Shown piece after piece: positions 10,714 to 23,551 of a stretch of 64,000 nucleotides of DNA. Both the position numbers and the translations under genes were made by a program. The stretch's first letter is position 1, and each line of letters begins with the position of its first letter. The DNA comes from Isoetes taiwanensis (taxonomy: Eukaryota; Streptophyta; Lycopodiopsida; Isoetales; Isoetaceae), in NCBI GenBank assembly GCA_021234155.1, contig JAJEKV010000011.1, positions 3,653,069 to 3,717,068 on the forward strand, read 5' to 3'. Below the pieces are notes generated by a model that was not told the origin of the DNA, did no database searches, and saw only the letters and a program-made list of their open reading frames with translations.

Positions 10714-11722
10714 CCCTGCATAGTACTGAAAACTTCGGCTTCCTCCATCTATGGCAACTGCCACAGGCTGATTTGCCACAGCCTTCAGAAGGGCGTATTC
10801 ATCGTATGCTGGAACATCTTCATAACCATCAATGGTCACTAACTTGGCATTTTTCTGAAATTTCCAATCCAGTTTGAGTTAGAAAACGGTACTAATTGCT
10901 AGAAACAAAATCACTGATATAAACATTGTTAGCATCACAAGGGCCGTCCAGACCCTTGTAAGGGCAATCCTCTTCGCTGTCTATGTCACCGTTCTCAATA
11001 ATCCACTCCATTGCATAATCCATAAGGCCTGCATTGCAACCATCGTCTTCTTTTTTGTCACAGTCTAGGAGCTCTTGCTCCGAAAGAGTATATAAATCAC
11101 CAGTAACTATGGCATTAATACCTTCAACTACTGCTACGGTTGAGAAATCCCATCACAGACCAACGTTAAGTTTTCCTTCTTTTTGGGAAAAACAAACAAA
11201 AATGCAGCACCCAGAGCATCATTTTTATCACAAATGTAGTAGTAACTATGCAGAAGAAATGAAAAGAGATCCATACCACAGCTGCCTTGGTCCTTCACAG
11301 CCACAACAGCCCCTTTCTCTCTCCAATCAACGGAATCGGATATGTCTTTGACTCCGGCATATTTGAAGTTAGAAGAGCTCTTCAATCTATTAGGTCTTTC
11401 CTTATGCAGACCAAAACGAGTTGCCTTGAACTCCTCGTGTGTTAAAGTCAGCGAACTGGTTCAATGCTAAAAAATATTTTTCATTTTTTTGATTCTCTTC
11501 GTCAATACTTAAACTTCAAGTTATCTTTGAAGATTTCAAACCGTTTTGAATCTTCATTAAACTTCCCATGTTTTTGTTGTCAGGCGGCATAACTTACAGG
11601 ACTGCAAGCTTCTCTTCAGATTCAAGGTCTTCGGGCGCGTATCCTAAGATAGAGAAATCTTTGGCTACGGCTAACCTTTGAAGAAAGAAAAGAAGAAATA
11701 TGGACAAAAGCTTGGCGGCCAT
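10714..11722 (-). pseudogene. Papain-family (C1A) cysteine protease gene fragment, dead
   Basis: Exons are recognisable from high to low coordinates. Exon 1 (11722-11598) has ATG, a signal peptide (MAAKLLSIFLLFFL) and AKDFSILGYAPEDLESEEK, then a GTAAGT donor. Next come a shortened I29 prodomain (KRFEIFKDNL, DEENQKNEKYFLALNQFAD, HEEFKATRFGLHKERP), the mature N-terminus VDWREKGAVVAVKDQGSCG, then [26 protein letters not shown] and [14 protein letters not shown], and finally [20 protein letters not shown] up to YYAG at a GGTAAGC donor. The catalytic Cys codon before WDFS is TGA. The exons with the catalytic His and Asn are missing, and there are frameshifts near 11,440 and 11,500. Closest to plant RD21/SAG12-like vacuolar proteases. 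Introns are retained, so the source was genomic DNA, consistent with capture by the Helitron ending at 9041, which lies in the same orientation. Confidence 0.85.
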
Positions 11723-14544
11723 AGCTGATACCGACGGCAAGTTATGTGTTTTTTATGTGATACAGAAGCTGCATGCAGAAGCAAAATCCATAAGAAGACG
11801 ATGTCTTGTTGCCGCCATAGCTCCTCGCCATCGCTGTAGCTTCTGTCCGATCCGGCTTCTCTGCTAGGCGTCAAGATCTTTGAGGAAGAAAAAAAATATG
11901 TGGCAACTAAACATCAAATTAGATTGCGGCGCAGAGAAAATAGGGGGGACAAAAAAAAAAGAAAAATGCCAATCTGCTTTATATATGTTTAGAAAAGGAA
12001 TAATCAACCACCATTAGGAATATACGGAGTTGAGATTCCTCTTATTAAGACAATTTATAGGAGAAAGAAATCAATCAACCCTTAAGAATATACTCGAGAA
12101 TGAGGATTTGGGTAACATGAGTGAGGATTCTAAAAGGGATGGCATAACATGTGGAAACATGTAGATTACAAATTCAAATCTCACCATCTACTCTTATATA
12201 GTTTATTCACACCAAGATTCGATTCTTTGATGCTCTTGATTCCCGAGTGGGGAAAAAATAGGGAAAAAAAAAGCTGCAAAATTCTCCCCAACCGACAGCG
12301 GAGCATTGCCTTACCTCTCCGGTGCCATAGCCGCTCGGCCTTAGCTCTCCGGTGCCATAGCCGCTCGCTGCTACGATTCCGCTAGGTCAGGCCAGCCTGC
12401 GAGTTTCGGTGGTGATATGGCGCCGCTTTTTCTTCACTCTCCTAAAACAACTATTTTTTTGAGGGCACCGCCTTGAGAAAACCATGGCAACATGATCCGG
12501 TCCAACATCAAGATTGCACAATCAAGCTCCACATGCTGGCGGCAAGAAGGACAAGGGGTTGCACAAAAACAGGGCACGAATCTGCGGATTTTGGACTCCG
12601 GTGCAAGGGCTTATTTGTCGCAGAGTTCCCCCGCCGCTTTTTCTTTTGTGGGTTTTCTAATCCGGCAATCCCCTTTCCCTGATCCTTGTTTTAAGACTTT
12701 GCAAGCCCTTTTTAGCATCTGGGTCCCAATGCAGATCGACCAGCCGCAGATCTGTGATGGCATATTCGATCAGCGGTTGTGTTCAGGGAAAGAATAGTTC
12801 TGCTGGGTGTTCTTCAAATTAAAATTTTCATACTTTTGACATGTTTTTCTTCGCTGTTCAGTGGAGCTGACCCTCTCGCAATAATGGTGAAGCGCCAAAT
12901 TGCATGATCTGTTCTTCGATTTGACGAATTAGAGTCTACAGAGATTTATCCGGAGCAAAATTTAGCTTGCCCAGGAAAATCCACTTGAGACATCCACTTG
13001 AGTTTAGTGACTGGTATTAATTGATATACTAGTTTTTTTTAATGTTCATTTGCACTTCCCTTAATGTTAACATTGGTTATTTAGCTCTGTAAAGAACTGA
13101 ACTGCGATTCCATAGTTTTATGTGTTCTGGGTTGTAAAGGTGAGTGCAATGATACTATTGATGATGCAAGAGTATATGTTCAGATGATAAACCGTCACTT
13201 TCTGCATGTTGTAAGATCTGACCTTGAGAAGCGTCACAGTGTTGAGAAACTCATGCTGAAGGCAGAGTCTGAGTGTAGCATATAAGCATACCTTGCAATC
13301 AACATTTGTTTGTTTATAAAGCTCTATATGAATACCTTGAGCACAAATCATTTAGCTTGGTATTGAGCCCCAAGGTTGTATCCTTCAAATCCTTAGGGGA
13401 AATTGTTTGATCAAGTTCTAATATAGGCCAAACAAATTGCAACATACTACAAGCTCTTAGAGTTGCTAATGTCTTACCAAATAGCTTAACAAAAGAGTTG
13501 TAAACCTGACATTGATAAAACCTGAGACAAATGCCAACTTCCACATGCTTCTCAGCTTATGTATGCTTTGCTGGGATGGGGACGTATAGCATTTTTCTGC
13601 CTATTGGACTGGTATATGTTTTGGATAATATGATTCCTGGGCGAAGTACTTTGCTGGGATGATCAAGAATGGTGGATCAAAATCTTTACAGACCAGATGG
13701 GTTGATCACGATACGAAAGGTTCTCTCTTACAGGTTACTACTTTTAGTAGTAGATGAAGAAATTATAAGCAAAAAATCTTACATGCATGCAATCAGAAGT
13801 GCTTGCCAAGACTATCAGGTAACCATCCGCTCATTCAAACCCAGAATATTCGTTCAAACCCAAATAAAAAGAAACCTAAAAGCAAGGAATTTCACCTGTT
13901 TAACTGTTATTCTTAGCTCTGCAATAATGTCAGCCATTCAAATTTAAATCAGCCAATATATCTACCGTTCAATAAAAGGATCTGATGCATATTCGTAACC
14001 TTCAGCACCTACCGATTCCTTGAGGTTACAGCCTTTTTTACTTTCAGGTAATTTTGGGGCTCTTTTTCTGGCGGAGCTGTGGCGGCGCCACCAACAGAGT
14101 TTCTTTGCGGCTGCCCCATTCCTCTGTTCCTCATCAGAGTTGCGGCTGCCCCATTCCTCTGTTCCTCATCAGAGCGGCATCAGGGACCGCATGAGGATCT
14201 TCTATTCCGCTTCAGGGCCGACGTAGTTGCATGGATATCCTCTATTCTGCATCAGGGGCGCATCGGGGCAGAGTTCTTCCTCCGCCCACATCAGGGCTGC
14301 ATCGGGGCCTTTGTCGCCTAGATTAGGCAAGATTTGGGGTCTCCATCTGGATCAAGCAAGATTAAGCATCAGGCTGGGAACTCTGCTGAGAAAGGCCGAA
14401 AATTCTATTGAGAAGAACTGCCATAACAATCAAGAGTATGTTTTGCATTCTTCATTTATCTGATTCATTCTTCATCTCTGCAGTCGGATTTGCAAGATCA
14501 AACATGAATTTGGGGGAATTGGTGGGTGCAGAAGGCCACGTATT
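11723..14544. other. No gene recognised; short direct duplications
   Basis: No coding region could be supported. Local duplications are visible at about 12,317-12,368 (CTCTCCGGTGCCATAGCCGC twice) and 14,107-14,174 (CCCATTCCTCTGTTCCTCAT twice). GC-rich patches at 12.3-12.7 kb and 14.0-14.3 kb give open frames but look like low-complexity sequence, not genes. Confidence 0.4.
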
Positions 14545-14664
14545 GAAACCTACGCCACCAGAAGGTTTCTGGAAGAAACCTGGCAGCACCGCCACTCGCG
14601 GCTGCCGCCGCTCGTGGCACCGCTGCCAGGTTTCTTCCAGAAACCTTTAGGTGGCGTAGGTTTC
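14545..14664 (+). repeat. Long hairpin (43-bp arms), possible small-RNA foldback
   Basis: Arms 14545-14587 and 14622-14664 pair over 43 bp with about two mismatches (GAAACCTACGCCACC ... AAACCTGGCAGC against its complement). The loop is a 34-nt GC-rich sequence containing CACTCGCGGCTGCCGCC. Size and near-perfect pairing fit a young MIRNA-like or MITE-type foldback. No expression evidence is available here. Confidence 0.7.
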
Positions 14665-14950
14665 TTTATACAAAAACCTCATACTCGATCCCTAAGGTTT
14701 GCCCTTGGGGCAACCCAAAAATGGAGGCCTTCCATAGAATCTGAACTTAAGACATTTAAAACGCAAGTTTTTCACAGATCGAGTGGCGCATATTGGCCGT
14801 GACCAAAATACATTGGCCCAAACGAAGAAATGGCAATGTCACGAAGAAAGGCACCCGCAAGAAGAGCTTAATTATGGGGGCATCTCAGGGTGCCATAATG
14901 CTCCAGCTTGTGGTAGTAGGAGCTGGTTGTCTTGCGATTGGTTAATATGT

Positions 14951-15065
14951 AGCATAATAACAGGGGGTTACCTTCTAATGTTTTATACGCTTTTCTATAT
15001 GGTTTTTCTATGATTTTGTTATTGTATTCGGGTGCACATACTAAATAGTATTTCTAGAGTGCATC
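14951..15065 (+). repeat. Dispersed ~115-bp end module, copy 1
   Basis: Starts AGCATAATAACAGGGGGTT and ends AGTATTTCTAGAGTGCATC. The same start and end, with a similar middle (TTTTCCTATGATTT-like), recur at 35,218-35,330 (plus) and 47,529-47,648 (minus). The fixed ends suggest the terminus of an unidentified transposon family. The opening phrase also recurs at 63,318 and 63,575. Confidence 0.6.
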
Positions 15066-15491
15066 AGTTTTTAACCGTTGATTTTTATTAGGGAAAAAAA
15101 AATCGGCGGGCCTCGTTAAAAAAAAAATAGAGCTACAGAAAGCTATAGGGCTACATGCGAATGCCCTGGTCGGAATTTTTTTAGGTCTAGGCCCGAATCT
15201 AATTGCCCGGCCTTGCCCTCGTTCTTGGGGATTCGCAATTCCTCGGGTCAGATTCCGCATCTTCGATTATCACCTCGGCCAAGATGGTGCCAAGGGCTGG
15301 TTTGTCATTGTGATAAGTACAAATCCTATCACACCGCTTTTTGTGATTCCGCTTATTATGATGCTCTTTATGCGAACTGTTATATAGAGACATGCATTGA
15401 ATTTGCTCATTTTCAAGCGGTTCATTCTTTGCATGCTTGAAAGATAAAGAAAAAGACAATGGACGTATTTTGAACACGGCCTTCTTACCAA

Positions 15492-15767
15492 CCCGCCAAG
15501 CTCAATGATATGCCTTTGAAGCTAGTACAGGTTGTAGATGAAGTAAATTTCATTGCTTTGTAGTTTAGTTATTGTTGATATGTGTTTTGATGGTCCATGA
15601 CTTTCCCCTCAGTGTTCATTTGTTTTTAGACATGGTGATAGATCTCCAACATCCTTTGGAAAATCAAAACCAAGATTACTTTGGACCACCGGGCAAGCAG
15701 ATTGGAGCACTTGCCTTCACTTCTTCCCTCATGAATATTACCCATTTGGTGACCTTTACAAAAAAAG
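15492..15767 (+). pseudogene. Histidine-phosphatase-like gene fragment (two exons)
   Basis: Exon-like piece 1 (15492-15542) reads PAKLNDMPLKLVQVVDE and ends at a GTAAAT donor. Piece 2 (15630-15767) follows a TTTTTAG acceptor and opens with HGDRSPT, the core of the RHGxRxP active-site motif of branch-2 histidine (acid) phosphatases; the Arg would be completed across the junction. It ends at a GTATGT donor. Nothing convincing of the rest of the enzyme follows, although a short AG-bounded piece at about 15,834 (AEQARELGIFGL) could be a third exon. Interpreted as a captured gene fragment inside the Helitron tract. The family call rests on one motif. Confidence 0.5.
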
Positions 15768-16850
15768 GTATGTTCATGGTGGCTTATGTTTAGGGTCAAT
15801 TGTAACTCATTGCAAGTTTTATTTGCCTGTGCAGAGCAGGCAAGAGAACTGGGGATATTTGGATTAAACAATCTTATTTCCCTGTTCTGAATGTAGAGTT
15901 AAAGGAACCCTTTTCCTTGAACTGCCCTATCTAAGCATAATGAACGAAATCTGTGGCATAAACCACTTTTGCCTTATTACAAGCATGGTGGATCTTCTGC
16001 GGCAGCCAGTAGTACGCTTCAAAGATGAAAGACATAAGCTGAAAAAAGCATTACAGGGTATTCTTAAAATGCCAAATACAGTTTGGCCCTCAATGCAGCA
16101 ACACAAGGCATGCTTCAACCAATTCATTTCTTAGCTTATATTCAATTTCTCTACTTTCCATTTGTATTGTGTGCTATTATCTTGTATCCTTATCTGGCAG
16201 ATGAGCATGAAGTTTTTGAGATGCTAATTTGTTTGTTTGCATATTGGTATATTTTCTTGCCTCTAATTGTATGTATCTTTTGGCATTTTTGTATGCAGGC
16301 CTTTTACATTGCCTACGAACATTAATATCTAGCATAACATATTGGCCTTTTATATTGCCTACGTACATGGAATTTGCTTAGGACCTATCAAGTAGAGATT
16401 GGAAATAATCACAGATGAATTCTATATCTTGGTTGCTTGACGCACGGGAAATTGGCATCTACAACATAAGAACTATGTTGTATTTGGAATGGCACGTTGT
16501 ACTTGGAATAGAATAGGTTGCGGTGTTCGTATGAATGGGGGTATTTTTACAATTTGATTTATGTTTGAAGCTATAGAAGTGTGAACCAATTCAAATTTTG
16601 GATGAGAATACCCCATGTCTTTTTCTTCTGAGTTCCTTGTAAAAGCTGTGATTATTCTAAAGTTGAAGTGCCCAAGTATTTACTTTCTTTTCTTTTCAGT
16701 GTTTATGCCCATCCATTTAAGTTGCCTTGTCATTTTACATATCTACGACATCATTACAATTCGGGCCCAAATATGTTTTTAATACAACAAGACATATAAT
16801 ACATATAATAATATAATTAAAAATGTTTTCTAGTTCGTTCATCAATTCTT

Positions 16851-17275
16851 AGGGCCCCGAAGGGGCCCAAAAATTTTTTGGTTAACACACAAACCATTAT
16901 ATCTAACACTCTAAAATTAAATCCCCCTTCAAACCCCCTTTGGTTTGGGTGCATATTCACACGGGGGGTGACGTAGGGCAGCGAGAGCCCCCATAATTAT
17001 GTTTTGCCCGTATAAAATCAAGACCATATAGTATATTGCCTGAAATCTTATAGTATTTTGCAAATCTTATTATACAGTATAGCAAATTCCATACATCCAT
17101 ATCCCACAAATGAGGAACTTTGTGTACGGTGTAGATTGAGGAATAAGGGGTGAATATGCCTATCCAACAGCTCTCGTTGCCCGGAGTCACCCCCCGTGTG
17201 AATATGCACCCAAACCAAAGGGGGTTTGAAGGGGGATTTAATTTTAGAGTGTTAGATATAATGGTTTGTGTGTTA
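16851..17275. mobile_element. Long-TIR MITE, copy 1 (one end truncated)
   Basis: Arms of about 92 bp (16883-16973 and 17184-17275) are virtually perfect inverted repeats around a loop of about 210 bp. They carry the family core CCCCCTTTGGTTTGGGTGCA and ATTCACACGGGG. The left side also has the outer mini-hairpin GGGCCCCGAAGGGGCCC (about 16852-16868), which has no partner on the right, so the right end is truncated or replaced. The same family lies at 36,433-37,035 and 45,088-45,600. Confidence 0.85.
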
Positions 17276-17440
17276 GATACAATGGCAAAGCCGAGACTCG
17301 TGAAGTAGAACTCTTGGGAGACAAATATGAAGGTTTTAAGATGGTTAGCTTCAACTTTGGCAACAACTGTTTGCATTGAGATTATGGCTTGCCCATTCTC
17401 CATATGATGTGAACAAATGAATGTCGGTTAAGAAATTACA

Positions 17441-17562
17441 TTTAAAAAGCAAATTGTTTACACTCTGGTTTGGTAATGGATCAAGCCTAGTGCAATCACA
17501 TTTAAAAAAGCAAATTTTTTACACTCTGGTTTGGTAATGGGTCAAGCCTAGTGCAATCGATG
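17441..17562. repeat. 63-bp tandem duplication
   Basis: The phrase CATTTAAAAAGCAAATTGTT...TACACTCTGGTTTGGTAATGG...CAAGCCTAGTGCAATC occurs twice back to back with a few differences. Non-coding. Confidence 0.8.
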
Positions 17563-17646
17563 GACACTTTTTATGCTGTTTTGAATTGAGAAGCCTCACC
17601 TTAAAATGCCCTCCATAGTAGTGAGTTTAGAACCAAGTAGGTAAAG

Positions 17647-17687
17647 AGAAATGTTCGCGGCGGCCTTGGCCGCCGCGATAAATTTCT
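17647..17687. repeat. GC palindrome, copy 3 (inverted)
   Basis: Reverse-complement copy of the 41-bp units at 9158 and 9759, with the GTTCG side on the left and the GATAAATTTCT side on the right. Confidence 0.85.
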
Positions 17688-18639
17688 TGTATTTATAAAT
17701 GGAATTGGATATCAACACTTAAATGGGAGCATGACTTAAAATTCTACATTATGAGAATACTTGAAGGGACGGCATGGAAATAACTCAACGATCCATTGCA
17801 GTTGGATAAAAACATCACGTTCTCAAAAAATAATACTTCTTTGGTTCTTAAGCATCTAAATCGTTCAAATGAATACATCCCGCTCCTCTTACTCAGCCAA
17901 ATTGAACCAAATTTTTATAAATGCGATGTGTCTAGACTTTAATTTCTTGACAAAGATTTTGTGGTTTGAAATTATTCACATTGATAACACGTGTTGCACC
18001 AATAAGATGAACAAGATCAATAGCTTTGTCTGGTGTAAAATGGCTCCAAATCCATATAAACAAACACGCCAAATAAAAATCACTTCATGGTGATCTTCAC
18101 AATGTCCCATCTAGCACAAGAGAATAATTGTTAGAACACTGAGGTTTTCTCCATCAGTAATCAATAAATTCACAAAGGTGCTATGTGAACTGGAAATCAT
18201 GCAATCTAGGACATTACTATTGCTAACTAAAGCTTCATCTATAGTGTTACATGGAATTTTACCTTTTACAAAAACATGTCAATGGAGAGCACGGCCCGAC
18301 TTTAAAAAGAAAATAAGCATGTGGACAGGTAAAAATACGATGATCAATCTTGCATGTGCTAAATGACTTTAGTGCTAGAATAAAGTACATTATTGGACTT
18401 ACATTATGTAGAAATTTGCAGATAAACTCATTTCACTCGTATCATATATGCCAGTTACAAACTTAAAAAAAAAAATGCAAATGTAAAGAACAAACAGAGC
18501 TTGGCTGGCACATCCATATAGACAGGCCCATTACCTTACAGAAAGGGTAATCAATTATAACATTTACATTATGGAAAGGGCGACCAATTATAATAGGCGG
18601 GCAACTGATGCATATACATAGTGGTGGACGAATCCTCCA

Positions 18640-20230
18640 TTGGAAAGAGAATCAACATTACCAGATGGGACCCAACATAATACCTCATTCATACTATGAA
18701 AGAGTAAATTGTCTTTTTCTTGTATTCAGGGTCAAGCTTGGCAAATCATCCTAGCTATACGGAATTTTAGAATGAAGCGTATGTCGTAAAAATTATGTGC
18801 CACAACTGTTAAAGCCTAATCCTTATCTAAACCTGAATAGACACAAAGGCCAATCTTATCTTGCTAAATTAGAAAATGGAGGATTCACAAAGGGGGAAAA
18901 TGGAGGAGCAATTAAGAAGATCATATCGCTTTATGAAGCTTCTTGACAAGAGCCATTGGCTTTCTTTTCAGGCTGCACTGAAGCCTGCACAAGCAACAAT
19001 TCTTAAGAAAAGGAGAATGAGCAAGTACTTTTGAGATATTTTTCTGTATTTAAATATAAAATGGGTAGAGTGTTACCACCTTACCTTGTGCATTGCTCCA
19101 TTATGCTGCCTGCCCTGATCTCATTTAATTGCAGACTCTTTGTCAAGCACAAGCTCGTCTTTCAAATCCTGCGCGCTGCATTCATATATCAACAACACTG
19201 ATCTTATGACAAATAGATTGCATTAACAAATATACCTTAAAAGGGTCCAAAAACAATGATAAAGTGCAAACTTCTCATCACAAGAAAGAAATTCCTTGCT
19301 TCAAGTGCCCCAACATTTGCACATTCCTTTAAGATGGCTAGCAACGTTACTTCATTTGGTATTAATTTCATCTGTTGCATCTGAAAGCGGTCTAGGGCTA
19401 TAAAACTTTGGCGATGCTGAACATACACTGCAATTAACGTACTCCAAGAGACTATATTTGATTTTGCATCTTCTTCTTCCTTTCTCCTAAGGCACTCTAG
19501 TGCAATAATCCCTTCTCCATAACAGATATATCCTGCAATCATTATCCAAGATATAACATCTCGATTTGATAAATTATCAAAAGCTTCGCAGGCCTCTTGA
19601 ATACTTCTACATTTTGACATGCATGTCAACAAACGTGTTTCCCACAACAACATCAGAGGTTTGTCTTCCAATATATTTTGATGAATGTTGCTTCCTTGGA
19701 ACATGGTTTTCACTATGCTGCAATATAGATATACCTGTTTGGCTGGTGCAATCTCTGGTATGTATATAGGGTTGTGCCCAACTTAGCATTAGCAGCTATG
19801 ACAGCCGCCCATGTATGTGTACTTGATGATACAACCTTAACAGACACTTGGTTTGCTTCAAACAGATTTCCATGGCAAGAAAAAAGTCACATGAGGTGGT
19901 CACCCAAAGTAGCAATAGAGTTTACTTCAGTATAATTGAGAAGAAATTGCAATTGCCTAACATAATCAATGTCTTTTGGTTTATCTTGGAGAAGATTGAA
20001 AAGAGAATCAGCATTACCAGATGAGACCCAATATAATACCTCATTCATACTATGAAAGAGACTTAACTTAAATTGTCTTTTCCTTGTATGCAGGGTCAAG
20101 CTTGGCAAATCATCCTAGCTATAAGGAATTTTAGAAAGAATCGTATGTCATAAGAATCATGTGCCACAGCTATTAAAGCCTAATGCTTGGTGTCATACCT
20201 AAACCTGAATAGACATAAAGGGCAATCCTG
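18640..20230. repeat. Direct repeat pair flanking a PPR fragment
   Basis: About 220 bp at 18,640-18,860 (AGAGAATCAACATTACCAGATG ... CTAAACCTGAATAGACA) recurs at about 19,995-20,230 with scattered changes and small indels. The two copies bracket the PPR-like fragment, as expected if a captured gene was partly duplicated. A minus-strand frame through the second copy reads DKPKDIDYVRQLQFLLNYTE, which I cannot assign to a family. Confidence 0.75.
19276..19838 (-). pseudogene. Pentatricopeptide-repeat (PPR) gene fragment
   Basis: Several PPR-type repeats can be read with two frame changes: HTWAAVIAANAKLG, then GSNIHQ, then SDVVVGNTFVDMHVK, then CRSIQEACEAFDNLSNRDVI, SWIMIAGY, NIVSWSTLIAVYVQH and PNEVTLLAILKECANVGALE. 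This pattern of about 35-residue repeats, with the VxxWxxxIxxY and P..VT...L..CA..GAL phrases, is typical of plant PLS-type PPR proteins that bind organellar RNA. The fragment has no start, no end domain and no intact frame. It lies within the Helitron tract and is best read as a captured, decayed piece. Confidence 0.75.
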
Positions 20231-23200
20231 TAGAGCTCATGCTTGCCTCCATGTTGAGATGCCTCTTGTTCTAAAATCATTGTGGGTTTCTTTATCTCCA
20301 AGCATTCAAGAAACCTAAAGCTAATTGATCATTGTTTATAAATTCGAATAAACTATGAGCTATACGAGGGTGCATCAAGCTTTTTGTTTCAAGCTTTGAC
20401 CATTTATAGTTGACCATCAAGTTAATGAGCTTTGATACTTTCTACTATAGGCATAGCATCTCAGGTAGTGTTGGTGCATAATAGACATCCTGACAGAAAT
20501 GGATAATGCAAATTGGAGTTGTATACAAGAACATTATAGATCATTCTGCAACGTCACATTTAACTTGGAGAGATGCATAGAGAAGTATTATAGGTCATGT
20601 TGGGATGTGGCATCTTCTCATTGTGTATAATTTCATAAAATACTTGCTGTTTGTATAGATATTCAGCGACCTGTATGCGCTCAATACCATATCACATGCT
20701 GTCTCGACAAACTCTATTTCGCCACTATATTAGAAGGTCTCAAGACCAACTCAGATTCTGTATGAATAAGGCAGTGGAGTATTAATCTTATAGTGCATAT
20801 TGTTTACAATGGCATGATAATATTGAATCTAAGTCAATAGCACCAATTGCTCTCAGTCATTTCTAGAGTTATAGAGCAGCTTCTGTTTCAACATTCGTTC
20901 GATGTCAGGATTGCCAAGGGCATTATTACTCTTGTCTGTCCAGCTGAGGACCTTGTCTCTTCCTAACATACCTGATAGATGTTCTGCAGGAGTTGGCATG
21001 CAATGATCAGGAAGGTTGAGAGACATGCGATCAATATTGCAGTCTTAAATTTCCATTGCAAACAATTTCAACATATTTTTCATTGCGAAATTCCACTGCA
21101 TATATAAAGCTGCCTATAAAAATTAAACAAATAGAATAGAATAGAATAGAATAGAAATCCATTGTGGAAGGTATAAAACTCAGCAAACATTTCATTTAAA
21201 GCTGCAAGAGCCATAGATTATGCCCTCGATCAAAAAAAAAATTTCGTAATGCAAAAACTAAAGCAATGGATGCCAACAAGGGCACGACTAATGCTTGAAG
21301 ATGATAGTATTTCTTCATAATAACTTCTCAAATGCCATAATGACTGGAAAACATCACTAATTGGCCCTAAGAAAAAAGTATATAATATGCATATAGTATG
21401 GTTAGGCAGATCTATAACATTAATCTACTAATAAGGCACTTGTACCTGAGTAACTACATTCAGAAAGCAACTGCACTGGCCAACTTTGTTTTGTAAACCT
21501 TTGCATCCACTATAGTCCTACAATGTTGCTGGAAGAAAAGCTTTATGCTCTGCACTAAATTGAAATGGAAATGTTGGATAAAATAGAGTCCCAAAAAAAG
21601 AAAAATAGAAATTACTACAAATGAAGCTTAACTATGAATGGTCTGGCCCATTTCACATTGCTCAAAAACTTCAAAATTGAATAGAATAGAACAGATTTTT
21701 AACTTCAAAAGATGTGCCATGTCATCTTCTCCAAGGACAGAGTTAGATATAGCTGTTAACATTTAACTGCTAACTAGATCAGCATTTATTTACATTGTTT
21801 AGGTCTAAATTCATAGCAAAGCACTTACCCCCCCCCCCCCCCTCCAAAGCTTAGCTTAGGGGCATTAGACCTAAAGCCCAATGAAGAAGTCTCATGCAAA
21901 CCTGGAAGAGAGGATTGGTTGAGTCGTGAAGTTCAAAAGCCAACTTTACTTTCTATTTTTTGCTTCGTCTGATTTTAAGTCAAATCTAGCAACAAATTAT
22001 CCAAATGAATCATATTTTATGCTTAAATCTTCAACATTCTCATGGTAACGCCGGTAGAATAAACATGGCATTCACAGATAGATGGAGATTGTATGAGTGC
22101 TATTTCTTTTTATTGCAGAAATATTGTTATATTGCTGAAATATTGTTGTGTTGGCTGTTCTTGTCAGCTTGCTGAGGTTGGTCCCCTATGACACTCAAAT
22201 TTCTGTTACACAATTCATGCAGTTCTTTTAATGCATGTTTCCAATGCATGTTGTTTCAATTATATAAAACAGGCAACAAACCCTATGGCATCTGGCCTCA
22301 CTATCTAAGACACAGCTATGAAAGTATGACATGGAAAAAACACATAGTAAACACATTTTAAACACAATGAGTTATATGACATACAAAATTTATTCAAATA
22401 CCATAATAATCTATGCAGCATTTTTGTTTTACCTCCCACTTACAAATATGACATTTAGTATGCAATGTGATGGTATTATGTCAAACATAATCATCTGTAT
22501 CAATGATCCAAATGTGCTGGCTACCTCAGTAAGTCGTTAACAAGGTAAAAGTATATATGCCTCTAGTGAATTATCTGATTATGCAATAGAGATGTTTGAA
22601 GGAACATAACACATGCTTTAGGATGTGCAATGCAATGGTCATAAGGTACGTGGGATGGTCGTAAGCTATGTGCAGATTGAGAATGATATTGATTGATGAA
22701 GAACATGAATGAATCAATGTCATTAGTGTTCATAATTCCCAGGTGTTGCAGAAAATACAGTTCCAATGCATGTATGTTATTATAGGTATGCACCTATATT
22801 GAGCATTAAATGTAAATAGCCCTGATGTTTTCTTAATGGAGGAGGAATTGTGCACGAAATGGAGTAATATGCATTTGTAACATTAAGTAAAAGTAATGTT
22901 GTATAACTCGTATAAATACAAGAAGGTCTTGGCGAACTCTAAAGCTCTCTAAAACTTTGTGAGGGGCATTTAGCTTTCTAATGGAAGAATATGGATTTGC
23001 AATGTTATCTCAGTTATTCTTTCTTATTCATTGTAAATAGGTACAAATCACTGTCTACAAGTGATGGAATATATAATAAATCTTGCAGCTATCACTACAA
23101 CCGCATAGCCAACATAGGTTAAAATTCCCGATTAATTGTAAACTTATTTCTAAAAGGGAACCTTAGCGACTCCAATCATACAACTTAAGGTGCATTCCTA

Positions 23201-23551
23201 GACTAACCAAAGGCTTATCCCAAGGGGGAACTTTAGCAGATCCGATCATACAACCTTGAGGTGCATTGCATTTTAACTCTCATACCTATAATTTAATATT
23301 TCTTCAATTCTCCCGTTTCTCTCTTGGCCCCATTTCAATTTGGCAACGTGTTCTACCTATGCTACTTCATGCTTGCCTACAATAAAATTCTACTTAAGTG
23401 TAGCAACGGCAAGCTCTGTTATTAGTCAAAGTTATGCTTATAATTGCCATTCCCTAATAGATGTATGAAATGACGTAAATAAGTTCATTTCATTTTATTA
23501 TTACAAGGGTTTGAGGGCATATACAAGCAGAAACACTGCCACCCAGTCATG
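20231..23551. other. No gene recognised; AT-rich sequence
   Basis: No supported coding region. Visible features are a run of 14 C at about 21,829-21,842, an AATAG pentamer repeat at about 21,128-21,158 and generally AT-rich unique-looking DNA. It probably belongs to the Helitron body ending at 24,759. Confidence 0.4.

Noticed and set aside
12149-12797. Plus-strand frames near 12.1-12.8 kb as genes
   Set aside because: Arg/Ser/Cys-rich, partly from a short duplication, with no conserved motif and no splice or start context.
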